DNA of 64,000 nucleotides from Anaerosphaera multitolerans (GCF_004006535.1 NZ_RLIH01000005.1:1-64000); one strand, 5' to 3'. Shown: positions 44,514 to 55,046, counted from the first letter of the stretch. Made by a program: numbers and translations. Notes: a model not told the origin generated them from the sequence alone.

Positions 44514-45239
44514 CTACCTCCTAGCCACATAAACTAATCTATTTGAATCTTTTAATTCAGTATTGGAGTTATTATACTCATTATATACTGAAACTTCTTT
44601 AAAACCGCTTTTTTTAAGAGCATTGACAATAAAACTATTGTCATATGCCCTCTCAATATGTTCTTCATAAAATCTCTCATAGAGATTGTTTTTTTCAACA
44701 AAAAAATTTACGCTAAAAATATTTTCCTTACTTGTATCATTAAAGAAATTTTCCCAAACATAGAAAATGCCGTCGACTTCTTCCACATAAGTCTTTTCCA
44801 TATTTAAAAATTTATATTCTGTATTTAAGTCGAAAATGAAAATACCGCCATCTTTTAATAAACTAAAGGTGTTTTTAAAGGTTTCCTCTATTTCCTTAGG
44901 GACAATAATATAGTTTAAACTATCGCAACAGGAAACTACCATATCATAAATTCTATCTGATTTGAAATCCTTCATGTTATGGTTAAATATCCTTAATTTA
45001 TCACTTCTAATTTTATTTGATAAAATAGATAACATATCTACTGATAAATCAACTGCATCAACTTCAAACTCTAATAATAACTTTTCTGTTAAATTACCGG
45101 TTCCACATCCTAGTTCTAATAATTTTTTACTTTTTATCCCACTATTTCTATATACATCATCAATGAAATTATAAACTTTATCATAATCAAAATCATACAT
45201 CAGTTTATCATATATTTGAGCAAATTGATTATATACCAT
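44514..45239 (-). CDS. class I SAM-dependent methyltransferase
   Basis: The 241-residue protein has the SAM motif LLELGCGTGNLTEKLL (41-56), VDLSVDMLS and GGIFIFDLNTEYKF. This YqeM-like type is common in Firmicutes; substrate unknown. It overlaps the Sir2 gene by 11 bases. Confidence 0.85.
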   Translation of the reverse strand: MVYNQFAQIYDKLMYDFDYDKVYNFIDDVYRNSGIKSKKLLELGCGTGNLTEKLLLEFEVDAVDLSVDMLSILSNKIRSDKLRIFNHNMKDFKSDRIYDMVVSCCDSLNYIIVPKEIEETFKNTFSLLKDGGIFIFDLNTEYKFLNMEKTYVEEVDGIFYVWENFFNDTSKENIFSVNFFVEKNNLYERFYEEHIERAYDNSFIVNALKKSGFKEVSVYNEYNNSNTELKDSNRLVYVARR

Positions 45240-45987
45240 TTATATTCTTTACCTCTGTAACTATGTCTTTTAAAGTGTCTCCCGCTTGTTCGTGAAATAC
45301 TAAATCAGCGTTTCTATCTTCAGGAGTAGGCGTACTATTAATAATAATCAATCTATCTACATACCTAGGTAAGAAATTTACCGGAGATACAGTTAAACTT
45401 GAACCTACAACTATTAAAAGCTCTGTTGTCTCCAACTCCATTACAGCTCTTTGAAAATCATCAGGCATCATATCACCAAACATAACTACATTTGGTCTTA
45501 GAGTTCCACCACAATTATCACACTTAGGTGGAATTTCATTTTTTTCAACTTTAGCTTTCATAACGCTGAAATCATAGGATTTACCGCAGTTTATACAGTG
45601 AATCCCCCTTGTCTCCCCATGAACTTCATACATTCTTTCACTTCCCGCCTTGGCATGAAGATTATCTATATTTTGAGTAATTACTCCACTTAATAATTTT
45701 AGCCTCTCCAATTCTGCCAAAGCTATATGACCCATATTTGGTCTCTTGTCATTTAAGTCCTCTAAAATTTTATAACCTTCAGAGTAAAATCTTTTTGGAT
45801 TTTTTAGTAATACATCTCTTGACAGCGCACTTATAGGATCCATTTTTTGATAATAACCCGTCTCCGATCTAAAATCCGGAATACCAGACTCAGTGCTTAT
45901 TCCAGCTCCCGTTAAAGCAAAGGATTTTTTTGAACTTATTATAAGTTTTGCAGCCACTTCAATTTTTTCATTATAATTTTTAATCAT
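45229..45987 (-). CDS. cobB: Sir2-family NAD-dependent protein deacylase
   Basis: Sirtuins remove acyl groups from lysine using NAD. The 252-residue protein shows ALTGAGISTESGIPDFRS, TQNIDNLHAKAG, the catalytic H in VHGE and a zinc site from CINCG and CDNCGG. In an acetate-producing cell it could counter acetyl-phosphate-driven acetylation. The ribosome site GAGGTGG precedes ATG 45987. Confidence 0.93.
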   Translation of the reverse strand: MIKNYNEKIEVAAKLIISSKKSFALTGAGISTESGIPDFRSETGYYQKMDPISALSRDVLLKNPKRFYSEGYKILEDLNDKRPNMGHIALAELERLKLLSGVITQNIDNLHAKAGSERMYEVHGETRGIHCINCGKSYDFSVMKAKVEKNEIPPKCDNCGGTLRPNVVMFGDMMPDDFQRAVMELETTELLIVVGSSLTVSPVNFLPRYVDRLIIINSTPTPEDRNADLVFHEQAGDTLKDIVTEVKNINGI

Positions 45988-45998
45988 ACTACCACCTC

Positions 45999-46937
45999 TT
46001 AAAATACAATTGCATAATAGATAAAATACAATATTACTAAAGCCACTATTGGCACAAAATTAAAAAGATCAATACTTTGAATATCTCTCACTCTTACTCT
46101 GGACTTTAACTTACTTTCTCTTATTTTCTTTTCCCTATTCATCTGCTTAAATAACATTCGCAACAATACAGCCGATGCTATTGATATTAAAAACAACATT
46201 ATAATTAGAAACAATTGGAGTGAACCTATGTCTTGAGCTATATCAGTTTGTTTTAAATAATTAAATATCGTATCATTTAAGTACTTTGATGTAAAAATAG
46301 CTATTAAATTATTTGTAAAGTGCCCTAAAATAGCAGCAAATAAAGATCCGGTTAGCTCTAATAAGTTTCCAAATAAAATCCCCAACAAGAAAGGAGCTAC
46401 AAAATTTTGAATATCAAAATGGAATAAGGCAAAAACCAATGATGACATAACTATTGCAAATTTTCCACCATAGATGTCATAGGAATTTATAAGTGCTCCT
46501 CTAAAAAACACCTCTTCGCATATAGCAGGAACTATACACATTACCAACAAATATCTAAAAAAAGACTCTTCTTTTAATAAAATATCCATGGAAAAGTTTT
46601 TAAATTCCACAAAAGAAGATAAAAAAGATAAAAATATTCCATTTAATAAAAGAATTATCGGATAACATAGTATAACAACTATTACCACCCTTATTATATT
46701 AATAAAACTTAATTTTTTTACTCTTAATACTTCAGTTCTTTTCCCGCTTCCACAAAGTAACAAAGCAGGTATTAAAATTATAAATATCTCATTAATTAAT
46801 GTACCTTTAAAAAAATCTTTACTCTGTATATGATAACCTATAGTCAAGAAGAAAATTGACAAAACTAAAGTAAAAGTATTAACACTTAATACATTTAAAT
46901 TTTTCTTCTTATATTTTGTTTTTTTAAATTTCTTCAT
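45999..46937 (-). CDS. CPBP-family intramembrane metalloprotease
   Basis: The membrane protein has about seven helices and the Abi/CAAX-protease motif CEEVFFRGA with downstream FALFHFD and LGHFTNN. I place the start at ATG 46937 (MKKFKKTKYKKK). A strong AGGAGG site at 46980-46985 instead precedes ATG 46973-46975, which is out of frame and stops after three codons, while the coding frame stays open upstream without a start; a one-base indel near 46965 may have moved the start. An initiation at 47024 is unlikely because a TATAAT-like -10 lies there. Family roles include peptide maturation and immunity. Confidence 0.78.
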   Translation of the reverse strand: MKKFKKTKYKKKNLNVLSVNTFTLVLSIFFLTIGYHIQSKDFFKGTLINEIFIILIPALLLCGSGKRTEVLRVKKLSFINIIRVVIVVILCYPIILLLNGIFLSFLSSFVEFKNFSMDILLKEESFFRYLLVMCIVPAICEEVFFRGALINSYDIYGGKFAIVMSSLVFALFHFDIQNFVAPFLLGILFGNLLELTGSLFAAILGHFTNNLIAIFTSKYLNDTIFNYLKQTDIAQDIGSLQLFLIIMLFLISIASAVLLRMLFKQMNREKKIRESKLKSRVRVRDIQSIDLFNFVPIVALVILYFIYYAIVF

Positions 46938-47189
46938 AAAACTGTCTGTATGAAATTTTTGAACTAAAGTTCCATACTTCCTCCTGAATTTTATTAAGCT
47001 AATACTATTATAGCATTTAAACAAATTAGTATTAATTTCTATTTACAATATAATATACTATAATAATGTAATTAATCAATTCTACAAAATAAATCTTTAA
47101 GATTTTAAAGTATATTAAAATTTGTTATATATTTTAATATAATGTTATAATAGTAATAATAAATTTAACAAATAGTTAGGAATGATTAT

Positions 47190-47705
47190 GTGAATTCAAA
47201 TAATTTAGAACTTGCTCAAAACAAATTGATATTACTTTATATAATTAAAAATTCTAATGGTGAATTTAATGATGAACAACTCACAAAGTTTATATTGGAA
47301 ATTAATTTGTTTAATTTTTTCTATTTCAAACAATATATTGCTGAATTAAGTGAAAGCGAATTTATTTTTTTAGATAATGAAGAGAATTACAATGTTACTA
47401 ATGAGGGACTTAATACATTAAATATGTTTGTAAATGAACTCCCTACTACTATTTTAGAGGAAATTGACACATATCTCAACACCTTTAAGAAAGATTTAAT
47501 TTCAAAAAAGTCCATAATAGCCAAATATTATAAAGATGACTTTGATAGAATATATGTAAATCTAGCTATAAAGGAATCAAATGTGGAAATTTTTAATTTA
47601 ACACTAGAAGTTCCCACAAAAGAATATGCAAAAAAAATTACTGAAAAGTTTAAAATTCAACCTGAGGTACTTTATCTAAAAATAATTGAACAATTAGATA
47701 TTTAA
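47190..47705 (+). CDS. DUF4364 family protein
   Basis: The 171-residue protein starts at GTG 47190 after a modest AGGAA. Its N-terminal half is winged-helix-like (LAQNKLILLYIIKNSNGEFN) and it matches the DUF4364 family of Clostridia, possible transcription regulators. It stands alone and converges on folC. Confidence 0.78.
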   Translation: MNSNNLELAQNKLILLYIIKNSNGEFNDEQLTKFILEINLFNFFYFKQYIAELSESEFIFLDNEENYNVTNEGLNTLNMFVNELPTTILEEIDTYLNTFKKDLISKKSIIAKYYKDDFDRIYVNLAIKESNVEIFNLTLEVPTKEYAKKITEKFKIQPEVLYLKIIEQLDI

Positions 47706-47729
47706 AGATGCATAAAACTATGCATCTTT
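47704..47729. terminator. bidirectional terminator between DUF4364 and folC
   Basis: AAAGATGCATA (47704-47714) and TATGCATCTTT (47719-47729) form a perfect 11-bp stem that overlaps the folC stop. Confidence 0.8.
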
Positions 47730-49025
47730 AAAACTTTTATTTATCAATTCTTTTGTTTCACTTACAAGATATAAGGAACCAGAAATAACTATCATATCTT
47801 TTGACGTAGAATTATTTACTGCAATATCGATTGCTTCTTTTAAACTGCTTATTATTGATACATTTGACATGTACTTGTTTGCCTCTTCCAGTAGAACTGT
47901 TAACTCCGTCTTTCTTGATGTGGAAAGGTCCACAATTATTAGTTTATCAGCATACTTGGAAAATTCATGAATCATTTTTTCATGTTCCTTATCATCTAAA
48001 ATGGAAGTTATAATTGTCAATTTTTCATACTTAAATAATTTAAAGCTTTCTGTAAGTCTTAAAATCCCATCAAAATTATGAGCACCATCTAATAGAACTA
48101 AGGGATTTTCTCTTATTTTTTCCATTCTTCCCGGCCAAAAAGCTCTTTTTACTCCTGCTCTAATTTCTTCATCAGATAAGCTTAGCAAATTTCTATTTCG
48201 AAGTTCCATAATTGACATAATACTTAGAGCTGCATTATCTAATTGATAGTAGCCCACCATCTTAATTTCTAAATCCTTTAAAATTTCATCTTTAAACTTT
48301 AAATCAAATTTGGACCCAGACTTATCAATTTCTAAATTTAATATTTCTAAATCACTTAAATCATAAAAAGGCGCATTTTTCTCCAGTGCTTTCTCTTTTA
48401 CAATCCTTCTAATTTCCGGATCTGTATTTGAAGAAGTACATAATACTCCTTCTCTGATAATTCCGGTTTTTTGATGTGCTATTTCTTCAATTGTATTACC
48501 TAAAAATTGCATATGGTCCATTGAAATAGGTGTTATAACACTTAAGATTTTATCCTGTGTTTCAACTACATTTGTACTATCAGATAATCCACCCATTCCA
48601 ACTTCTAAAACACAATAGTCACACTTATTCTCTTTAAAGTATAAAAATCCAACAGCTGTAATAAATTCAAAGTAAGTGAGCATTTCAAAATCATCAATTA
48701 TTTTTTCTTCGGCTTTTAAAACTTTAATTGATAGGCTTGTAAAGTCTTCTTCACTTATTTCTCTGTCATTTACTACGATTCTCTCAGTATACCTTTCCAG
48801 ATGTGGAGAAGTATATAGTCCAACTTTATAATCACCGCTATTAATTATGCTATATAGAAACTTTGAAGTTGAACCCTTTCCATTTGTACCTGCAACATGC
48901 AAGTACTTAACTCCCAAATGGGGATTGTCCAAATATCTTAAAAGTGACTTCATTCTTTTAAAATCATAGGACTTCCGTTTTCCCTCTCTACTTTCAATGT
49001 TTTTAATTACCTCTTTAAAGTTCAT
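47718..49025 (-). CDS. folC: folylpolyglutamate synthase / dihydrofolate synthase
   Basis: FolC adds glutamate to folates. The 435-residue Mur-ligase-like protein has HVAGTNGKGSTSKFL (P-loop), GLYTSPHLERYTERI and VLLDGAHNFDG. Start ATG 49025 overlaps the valS stop (ATGA), so it is translated with valS as in Bacillus. Confidence 0.95.
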   Translation of the reverse strand: MNFKEVIKNIESREGKRKSYDFKRMKSLLRYLDNPHLGVKYLHVAGTNGKGSTSKFLYSIINSGDYKVGLYTSPHLERYTERIVVNDREISEEDFTSLSIKVLKAEEKIIDDFEMLTYFEFITAVGFLYFKENKCDYCVLEVGMGGLSDSTNVVETQDKILSVITPISMDHMQFLGNTIEEIAHQKTGIIREGVLCTSSNTDPEIRRIVKEKALEKNAPFYDLSDLEILNLEIDKSGSKFDLKFKDEILKDLEIKMVGYYQLDNAALSIMSIMELRNRNLLSLSDEEIRAGVKRAFWPGRMEKIRENPLVLLDGAHNFDGILRLTESFKLFKYEKLTIITSILDDKEHEKMIHEFSKYADKLIIVDLSTSRKTELTVLLEEANKYMSNVSIISSLKEAIDIAVNNSTSKDMIVISGSLYLVSETKELINKSFKDA

Positions 49026-51673
49026 CTCAAATTCTCTTTCACTTTCTCAAGTCTCTTTTCAATAGAAGCCAACATCTCTTCATACTTCTTTTGCTTTTCT
49101 CTCTCTACATTAACTAATTTTTCAGGTGCTTTCTCCACAAAACTTTTATTTGACAGTTTACTTGCAGCTCTTTTTATTTCAGATACAATAGAATCTTTTT
49201 CCTTATTTAATCTTTCAAGTTCCTTTTTATAATCTACTAAGTCTTTAAGAGGAAGTAAGATTTCAGCCCTATCTAAAATAATAGATATATTGTCATCGTC
49301 AATATTCTCCTTACTATTTGTTAAAGTTAAACTTGTAGAATACCCTAGATTTAAAAATTGTTCTTTATTTTCAGTTATTATTTCCTCAATTTCCTTTGAC
49401 TCTGTAAAGATTATAGTATTAGACTTTTTGCTGTTTTCTATATTCATTTCAGCTCTTGCATTTCTAATTCCTCTTATAGCTTCTTTAATATAGTTAATAG
49501 CAACCTCTTCTCTTTCAAATATATATTCTTCTTTTAAAATAGGCCACTTTGAAATTATTAAAGCTTCTTCAGTGCCGGGCAAATGTTGCCAAATTTCCTC
49601 AGTTATAAAAGGCATAAATGGGTGAAGTAATTTTAAAACATTCTTTAAAACATATAACAAAACTTTTTTTGCACTTTCTTTATATGGTGATTCTTCCCCA
49701 TAAAGTCTAGGTTTTACCATTTCAATATACCAGTCACAGTAATCGCTCCAAATAAAATCATATATTTCCTGAGCAGCCATTCCTATTTCATACTTATCAA
49801 TTTTTGAAGTTACACTAGTAATTAAGTTTTGTAAATGAGATAGTATCCACTTATCTTCATTTTTCAAATATTCTTCATTGATTTTTTCATCAATATTATC
49901 TTCTAAATTCATAAGAACAAATCTTGTTGCGTTCCAAAGCTTATTTGCAAAATTTCTATTTGCCTCTACACGTTCAGTATAAAATCTCATATCATTTCCG
50001 GGAGTGTTACCAGATATTAAAGTAAATCTTAAGGCATCAGCTCCATACTCGCCTATTATATCGAGAGGGTCAATTCCATTTCCTAAAGATTTACTCATCT
50101 TTCTTCCCTGTGAATCTCTAACTAAACCAGTTAAAAAAACGTCTTTAAAAGGCACCTCTCCCATACACTCTATTCCGGAAAATACCATTCTAACTACCCA
50201 GAAGAAAATAATATCATATCCTGTAACAAGTACATTTGTAGGATAGAAATATTCTAAATCCTCAGTCTTTTCAGGCCACCCTAAAGTTGAAAAAGGCCAA
50301 AGCGCAGATGAAAACCAAGTATCTAAAGTATCTTCATCTTGTTTAAAGTGTAGTCCTTCATAGCCCTTTGTTCCTTCTGGATTACTTTTTGCTGCTACAA
50401 CTTCACCTGTTTCAATACAGTAGTAAACAGGAATTCTATGTCCCCACCAAAGCTGTCTTGATATAGTCCAATCTTTAATGTTTTCTAACCAATGAACGTA
50501 AATTTTTGAAAATCTCTCTGGAATAAAATCCAATTTACCATCATAAAAAGCTTTAAGTGCAGGCTCAGCTAAGGGTTTCATCTTTACAAACCATTGTTTT
50601 GAAAGCATTGGTTCTATTACAGTTTTACATCTTTCGCAATGACCAATTGAGTTATGATGAGCTTCCTCCTTAGAAAACAATCCCAAATTTTTAAAATCTT
50701 CTATAATTTGCTTCCTTGCTTCATATCTATCAAGTCCAAAATATTTTCCGGCATTTTCATTTAAATGAGCATCATCTGTAAAAATTTTTAATTGGCCTAA
50801 ATTATGTCTCTCTCCTACTTCAAAGTCATTTGGATCATGAGATGGTGTTATTTTAACAGCACCTGTACCAAATTCCATATCTACATATTCATCGGCAACT
50901 ATTGGAATCTTTTTATTGTCCATAATTGGAAGTAATACATTTTTACCAATTAAATCTGTATATCTTTCGTCCTTAGGATTTACTGCTACAGCTAAATCTC
51001 CGGGAATAGTTTCCGGTCTGGTTGTAGCAACTTCAATATAGCCACTTCCATCTTCAAGAGGGTATTTGAAACTCCAAATAGAACCGTCACTTTCCTCATG
51101 TTCAACTTCAGCATCGGAAATAGCAGTACCGCAATTTGGACACCAGTTTATTATTCTATCTCCTCTATAAATTAGACCCTTGTTGTAATAATTTATAAAT
51201 ACCTCTTCAACTGCATTGGAAAGCATTTCATCAAGAGTAAATCTATCTCTTGACCAGTCACAAGATACTCCCAATTTTTTAAGTTGGTTTTTAATAGTTC
51301 CGCCATATTTTTCAGTCCATTCCCAAGCTTCCTTTAAAAAGTTTTCTCTACCTAAATCATCTTTAGATTTCCCTTCGGATTTTAATTTTTCCACTACCTT
51401 TGCTTCTGTGGAAATTGAAGCATGATCTGTTCCGGGCAACCACAATGCACTATAACCTTGCATCCTCTTAGTCCTAGTTAGTATATCCTGAATTGTATTG
51501 TTTAAGGCATGCCCCATATGCAAGTTTCCTGTAACGTTTGGAGGGGGCATCATTATAGTATAGGGTTTTTTTGTTTTATCTACTTCCGCCTTAAAATAGC
51601 CGTTGTCCATCCAATAACTATATAATCTTTCTTCAAAATCCTTTGGATTGTAAGTTTTTGCTAATTGTTCCAT
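49022..51673 (-). CDS. valS: valyl-tRNA synthetase
   Basis: The 883-residue class I synthetase has the HIGH-type motif in PPPNVTGNLHMGHA, KMSKS in GRKMSKSLGNGIDP, an editing domain and a C-terminal coiled coil. ATG 51673 follows AGGAGGA; the longer frame upstream is T-box leader sequence. Expression should respond to uncharged tRNA-Val. Confidence 0.96.
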   Translation of the reverse strand: MEQLAKTYNPKDFEERLYSYWMDNGYFKAEVDKTKKPYTIMMPPPNVTGNLHMGHALNNTIQDILTRTKRMQGYSALWLPGTDHASISTEAKVVEKLKSEGKSKDDLGRENFLKEAWEWTEKYGGTIKNQLKKLGVSCDWSRDRFTLDEMLSNAVEEVFINYYNKGLIYRGDRIINWCPNCGTAISDAEVEHEESDGSIWSFKYPLEDGSGYIEVATTRPETIPGDLAVAVNPKDERYTDLIGKNVLLPIMDNKKIPIVADEYVDMEFGTGAVKITPSHDPNDFEVGERHNLGQLKIFTDDAHLNENAGKYFGLDRYEARKQIIEDFKNLGLFSKEEAHHNSIGHCERCKTVIEPMLSKQWFVKMKPLAEPALKAFYDGKLDFIPERFSKIYVHWLENIKDWTISRQLWWGHRIPVYYCIETGEVVAAKSNPEGTKGYEGLHFKQDEDTLDTWFSSALWPFSTLGWPEKTEDLEYFYPTNVLVTGYDIIFFWVVRMVFSGIECMGEVPFKDVFLTGLVRDSQGRKMSKSLGNGIDPLDIIGEYGADALRFTLISGNTPGNDMRFYTERVEANRNFANKLWNATRFVLMNLEDNIDEKINEEYLKNEDKWILSHLQNLITSVTSKIDKYEIGMAAQEIYDFIWSDYCDWYIEMVKPRLYGEESPYKESAKKVLLYVLKNVLKLLHPFMPFITEEIWQHLPGTEEALIISKWPILKEEYIFEREEVAINYIKEAIRGIRNARAEMNIENSKKSNTIIFTESKEIEEIITENKEQFLNLGYSTSLTLTNSKENIDDDNISIILDRAEILLPLKDLVDYKKELERLNKEKDSIVSEIKRAASKLSNKSFVEKAPEKLVNVEREKQKKYEEMLASIEKRLEKVKENLR

Positions 51674-51689
51674 CTTTCCTCCTAAATAA

Positions 51690-51903
51690 AATAAAAATCC
51701 TTCGTCGTATAAGGACGAAGGACGTGGTACCACCTTAATTTCCGATAAATCGGCTCTATAATTTAACGCTTACACGTTGTAGACTTGTCCTCTACAAAGC
51801 AGAAAAGTAACTTTCACTTTAATGAAATCAATATTTTTCACCAACCAATATCTCTCTTAAGAATCATTAAAGCTACTTAGCTTCTCTATTGCCTTATTTA
51901 ATT
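51690..51903 (-). promoter_or_regulatory. T-box riboswitch leader of valS
   Basis: The minus-strand leader holds the invariant T-box GGTGGTACCACG (51723-51734), a competing terminator with stem TCCTTCGTC/GACGAAGGA (51698-51722) and T run, and stem I features AGAGA and GGTTGGTG. A GTT followed by A in the expected specifier area fits valine, but the codon assignment needs folding. It couples valS-folC transcription to tRNA-Val charging. Confidence 0.9.
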
Positions 51904-51909
51904 GTTTTT

Positions 51910-51938
51910 ATTATATGAACAAACAAATTCTTTGTCAA
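51910..51938 (-). promoter_or_regulatory. consensus promoter of valS-folC
   Basis: On the minus strand TTGACA (51933-51938) and TATAAT (51910-51915) are 17 bases apart, directly before the T-box leader. Confidence 0.9.
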
Positions 51939-51948
51939 CAGTCTTATT

Positions 51949-52938
51949 TTACTTAGCTATAAATCCCATTTTTCTATATACTTTTCTCAATGTCTTATTA
52001 GCTAAATAGCTTGCTTTTTCTGCCCCTTCTCTATAGACTTTTTCAAGATATTCTCCATCTGAGCGAATTTCCTTAAATCTTTCTCTTATTGGACGAAGAC
52101 CTTCCACCACTACTTCTCCCAAATCTTCTTTAAAAACTCCATAACCTAAATCTTTGTAGTAATCTACTACTTCCTCTGAAGTTTTTCCACTAAAAGCAGT
52201 GTAAATATCTATTAAATTTTTAATAGCTAATTGGTCATCTGAGTAGTTTATTTCCCCTATGGAATCTGTCACTGCTCTTTTAATTTTTTTTCTGGTCTCA
52301 TCCTCTGAATCCAATATTAAAATATAACTATTTTTATCAGGATCGGACTTGCTCATTTTTATAGTCGGATCCTGCAATGACATGATTTTAGCTCCAACTT
52401 TAGAAACTAAAATCTCAGGAATCACAAATGTCTCTGAGTACCGTGAATTAAATCTCTGGGCTATGTCTCTTGTCAGTTCAATATGTTGTCTTTGATCTTC
52501 ACCTACAGGTACAAAAGAAGATTGATATAATAAAATATCTGCAGCCATTAAGACCGGATAATTTAATATTCCTGCTAAAACTTCCTTTGACCTTTTCGAT
52601 TTATCTTTGAATTGAGTCATTCTTTGAAGTTGTCCCACAGAGGTAATTGTATTTAATATCCATGCTAATTCCGCATGAGCAGGTACGTGAGACTGAATAT
52701 AGATTATACTCTTTTCAGGATCTAAACCAGCCGCTAAGTATAAAGAAAGAATGTCCAATGTATTCTTTCTTAAATCCTTAGGCTCTTGAGCTACAGTTAT
52801 AGCATGCATATCCACAATACAGTAGAGGCAGTTATACTCTTCTTGAAGTTCTCTAAAGTTTGAAAGTGCTCCTATATAATTACCAAGGGTAAGTAATCCC
52901 GAAGGTTGTATCCCGCTATAAACTACTTTCTTTTCCAT
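51949..52938 (-). CDS. trpS: tryptophanyl-tRNA synthetase
   Basis: The 329-residue class I enzyme has PSGLLTLGNYIGA (HIGH equivalent), VGEDQRQHIELTRDIAQRFN and KMSKS (IKMSKSDPD). No T-box is visible upstream; the gene lies 10 bases after the amidohydrolase gene, so it is read from that promoter. Confidence 0.96.
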   Translation of the reverse strand: MEKKVVYSGIQPSGLLTLGNYIGALSNFRELQEEYNCLYCIVDMHAITVAQEPKDLRKNTLDILSLYLAAGLDPEKSIIYIQSHVPAHAELAWILNTITSVGQLQRMTQFKDKSKRSKEVLAGILNYPVLMAADILLYQSSFVPVGEDQRQHIELTRDIAQRFNSRYSETFVIPEILVSKVGAKIMSLQDPTIKMSKSDPDKNSYILILDSEDETRKKIKRAVTDSIGEINYSDDQLAIKNLIDIYTAFSGKTSEEVVDYYKDLGYGVFKEDLGEVVVEGLRPIRERFKEIRSDGEYLEKVYREGAEKASYLANKTLRKVYRKMGFIAK

Positions 52939-52948
52939 TTAAATTCTC

Positions 52949-54223
52949 CTATCTCTTTAAAAGTTTTTCTGTTAATCTATTTACTTCATATTTTATTTTT
53001 TCTTCATCAACTGTTAATATTTCTCTATTTTCCATAATAACTTTGCCATCTACAATTAAATCTGTTACATAATTTGAATTTGTACTATAGCAAAGAGCGG
53101 AAATCATATTATTTTTAGGTGTGAAGCCCAGAGCATTTAAGTCATACAATGCAATATCCGCCAAAGCATTTTCAACTATAATTCCATTGTTAAAGCCTGT
53201 CAACTTTCCCCCATTTAACGTTGCCATTTTTAAAATTTCAATAGCAGGTACAGATGTAGCATCTAAGGTTACCGCTTTATTCACAATTGATCCTATATGC
53301 ATTTCCTCTATTAAATCTTGATTATTATTAGAAGAAGATCCGTCTGTACCAATACCCAACTTAATTCCTTTTTTCAACATCTCATCTATTGGCGCAAAAC
53401 CGCTTGCCAATTTTAAATTAGAACTTGGATTATAAATTGGATATACGTCTTTTTCACTTATTAAATCAATTTCTTCATCTGTTAAATGAACGCAATGGGC
53501 TGCTACTACTTTTAAATCAAACATACCCAAATCATTTAAGTACTTAGCCGGAGTTGTTGAATGTTCCTTTAAGCAATCCTCCACTTCTTTTTTAGTTTCC
53601 GATAAATGAGTGTTAATTACACCATCGAAACTTGCAGCTATATCCATTAATTTAATTAAGTACTCCTTAGAGCAAGTATAAATTGAATGCGGAGCAGGGA
53701 CTATTTTAACTCTGCCATTACCTGAATTATGATAATTTTTATAAAGTTCAAGTAATTCATCAATTCTCTCGTCACCACCACCCGAAATATCCATCATTCC
53801 CCGTGTAAGAACCCCTCTAATTCCAGACTCTATAATTCCATCTGAAACTCTATCCATTGAATAATACATATCATATACTGTACCAACTCCACTTTTAATA
53901 TTTTCAACTATTGAAAGCATACTTGCCCAGTAAATATCTTCTGAAGTTAATTTATCTTCCACAGGCCATATCTTTTCATTTAGCCATGTATTTAAATCTA
54001 AATCATCTGCTAAATTTCTCATCATTGTCATACCGAGATGTGTATGCCCATTGGTATAGGCAGGTACTGCCAATTTTCCTGAACAATCAATAATTTTATC
54101 AGCCTTAATATCAATTTTAGAACTAATCTTTGATATTTTATTGTTTTCAATTAAAATATCATAATTATCTTCTATTTTTTCCTTTTCAATATTTAAGTAT
54201 GAAACATTTTTTAATAATATCAT
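52949..54223 (-). CDS. mtaD: amidohydrolase, probable S-adenosylhomocysteine/methylthioadenosine deaminase
   Basis: The roughly 424-residue TIM-barrel enzyme has metal ligands in NGHTHLGMTMMRN, VNTHLSETKKEV, VVAAHCVHL and GTDGSSSNNNQDL, the pattern of MtaD-type deaminases. ATG 54223 is preferred to ATG 54229 because GAGG directly abuts the latter. Guanine-deaminase-like specificity is less likely but not excluded. Confidence 0.82.
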   Translation of the reverse strand: MILLKNVSYLNIEKEKIEDNYDILIENNKISKISSKIDIKADKIIDCSGKLAVPAYTNGHTHLGMTMMRNLADDLDLNTWLNEKIWPVEDKLTSEDIYWASMLSIVENIKSGVGTVYDMYYSMDRVSDGIIESGIRGVLTRGMMDISGGGDERIDELLELYKNYHNSGNGRVKIVPAPHSIYTCSKEYLIKLMDIAASFDGVINTHLSETKKEVEDCLKEHSTTPAKYLNDLGMFDLKVVAAHCVHLTDEEIDLISEKDVYPIYNPSSNLKLASGFAPIDEMLKKGIKLGIGTDGSSSNNNQDLIEEMHIGSIVNKAVTLDATSVPAIEILKMATLNGGKLTGFNNGIIVENALADIALYDLNALGFTPKNNMISALCYSTNSNYVTDLIVDGKVIMENREILTVDEEKIKYEVNRLTEKLLKR

Positions 54224-54323
54224 ATTCATCCTCTTTAAAAATTTTAAATATATTTTTTAATAATTATAACAGATAATATTATATCATTATTTACAAATTT
54301 TACTTATTTTTTTACAAAACTCA

Positions 54324-54352
54324 TTTACAAAAACGCGTATTTTTAGTATAAT
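54324..54352 (+). promoter_or_regulatory. promoter of rpsD
   Basis: TTTACA (54324-54329), a 17-base spacer and TATAAT (54347-54352) precede a 50-base leader before ATG 54407. Confidence 0.82.
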
Positions 54353-54406
54353 ACTCTCGGCTCTTTAATTATCGCGGCAAGAAAATTTTAGGAGTTGAAT
54401 TATTAA

Positions 54407-55000
54407 ATGGCAAAAATGATGGGACCTAGATTTAAACAATCTAGAAGATTAGGTCTTAATGTATGTGGTCACCCAAAAGCTATGAAAAGAGCTCATAAGG
54501 GAACTGCAAGAAGTGATAAGAAGTTAACTGAATATGGTATGCAATTACTTGAAAAGCAAAGACTAAGAGCTTATTACGGAGTACTTGAAAAACAATTTGT
54601 AAATCTTTTTAGTGAAGCTAAAAAATCTAAAGAACAAACAGGTCCAACACTTGTACAGTATTTAGAAAGAAGATTGGACAACTTAGTTTATAGAATGGGA
54701 TTTGCAAGCTCCATAAGACAAGCAAGACAAATGGTAACTCACGGTCATATTACTGTAAATGGTAAAAAATTAAATATACCTTCATACAGATGTGATGCAG
54801 GAGATGTTATCGCTCTTTCTCCAAGAGGAAAAAAGGCTGAACTTTTCAAAGAGAACTATGAAACTGCTTTCGTATCATCTTATCCATATATATCTAAAGA
54901 TGAAGATTTTAAAGCTACTTTGGTTTCTATACCTAACAGAGAAGATATACCTATAGAAATAGATGACCAATTAATCGTTGAGTTTTACTCAAATATGTAA
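54407..55000 (+). CDS. rpsD: 30S ribosomal protein S4
   Basis: The 197-residue protein has an S4 RNA-binding domain ([32 protein letters not shown]). It starts [18 protein letters not shown]; the N-terminal zinc cysteines of some S4 proteins are absent except one C. It is a solitary gene with its own promoter and terminator. Confidence 0.96.
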   Translation: MAKMMGPRFKQSRRLGLNVCGHPKAMKRAHKGTARSDKKLTEYGMQLLEKQRLRAYYGVLEKQFVNLFSEAKKSKEQTGPTLVQYLERRLDNLVYRMGFASSIRQARQMVTHGHITVNGKKLNIPSYRCDAGDVIALSPRGKKAELFKENYETAFVSSYPYISKDEDFKATLVSIPNREDIPIEIDDQLIVEFYSNM

Positions 55001-55004
55001 TAAT

Positions 55005-55046
55005 AAAAGTGATGAAATTAAAACCCAAGTTTCATCACTTTTTTAC
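55005..55046 (+). terminator. terminator after rpsD
   Basis: AAAAGTGATGAAA (55005-55017) pairs with TTTCATCACTTTT (55030-55042), followed by more T. Confidence 0.88.
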
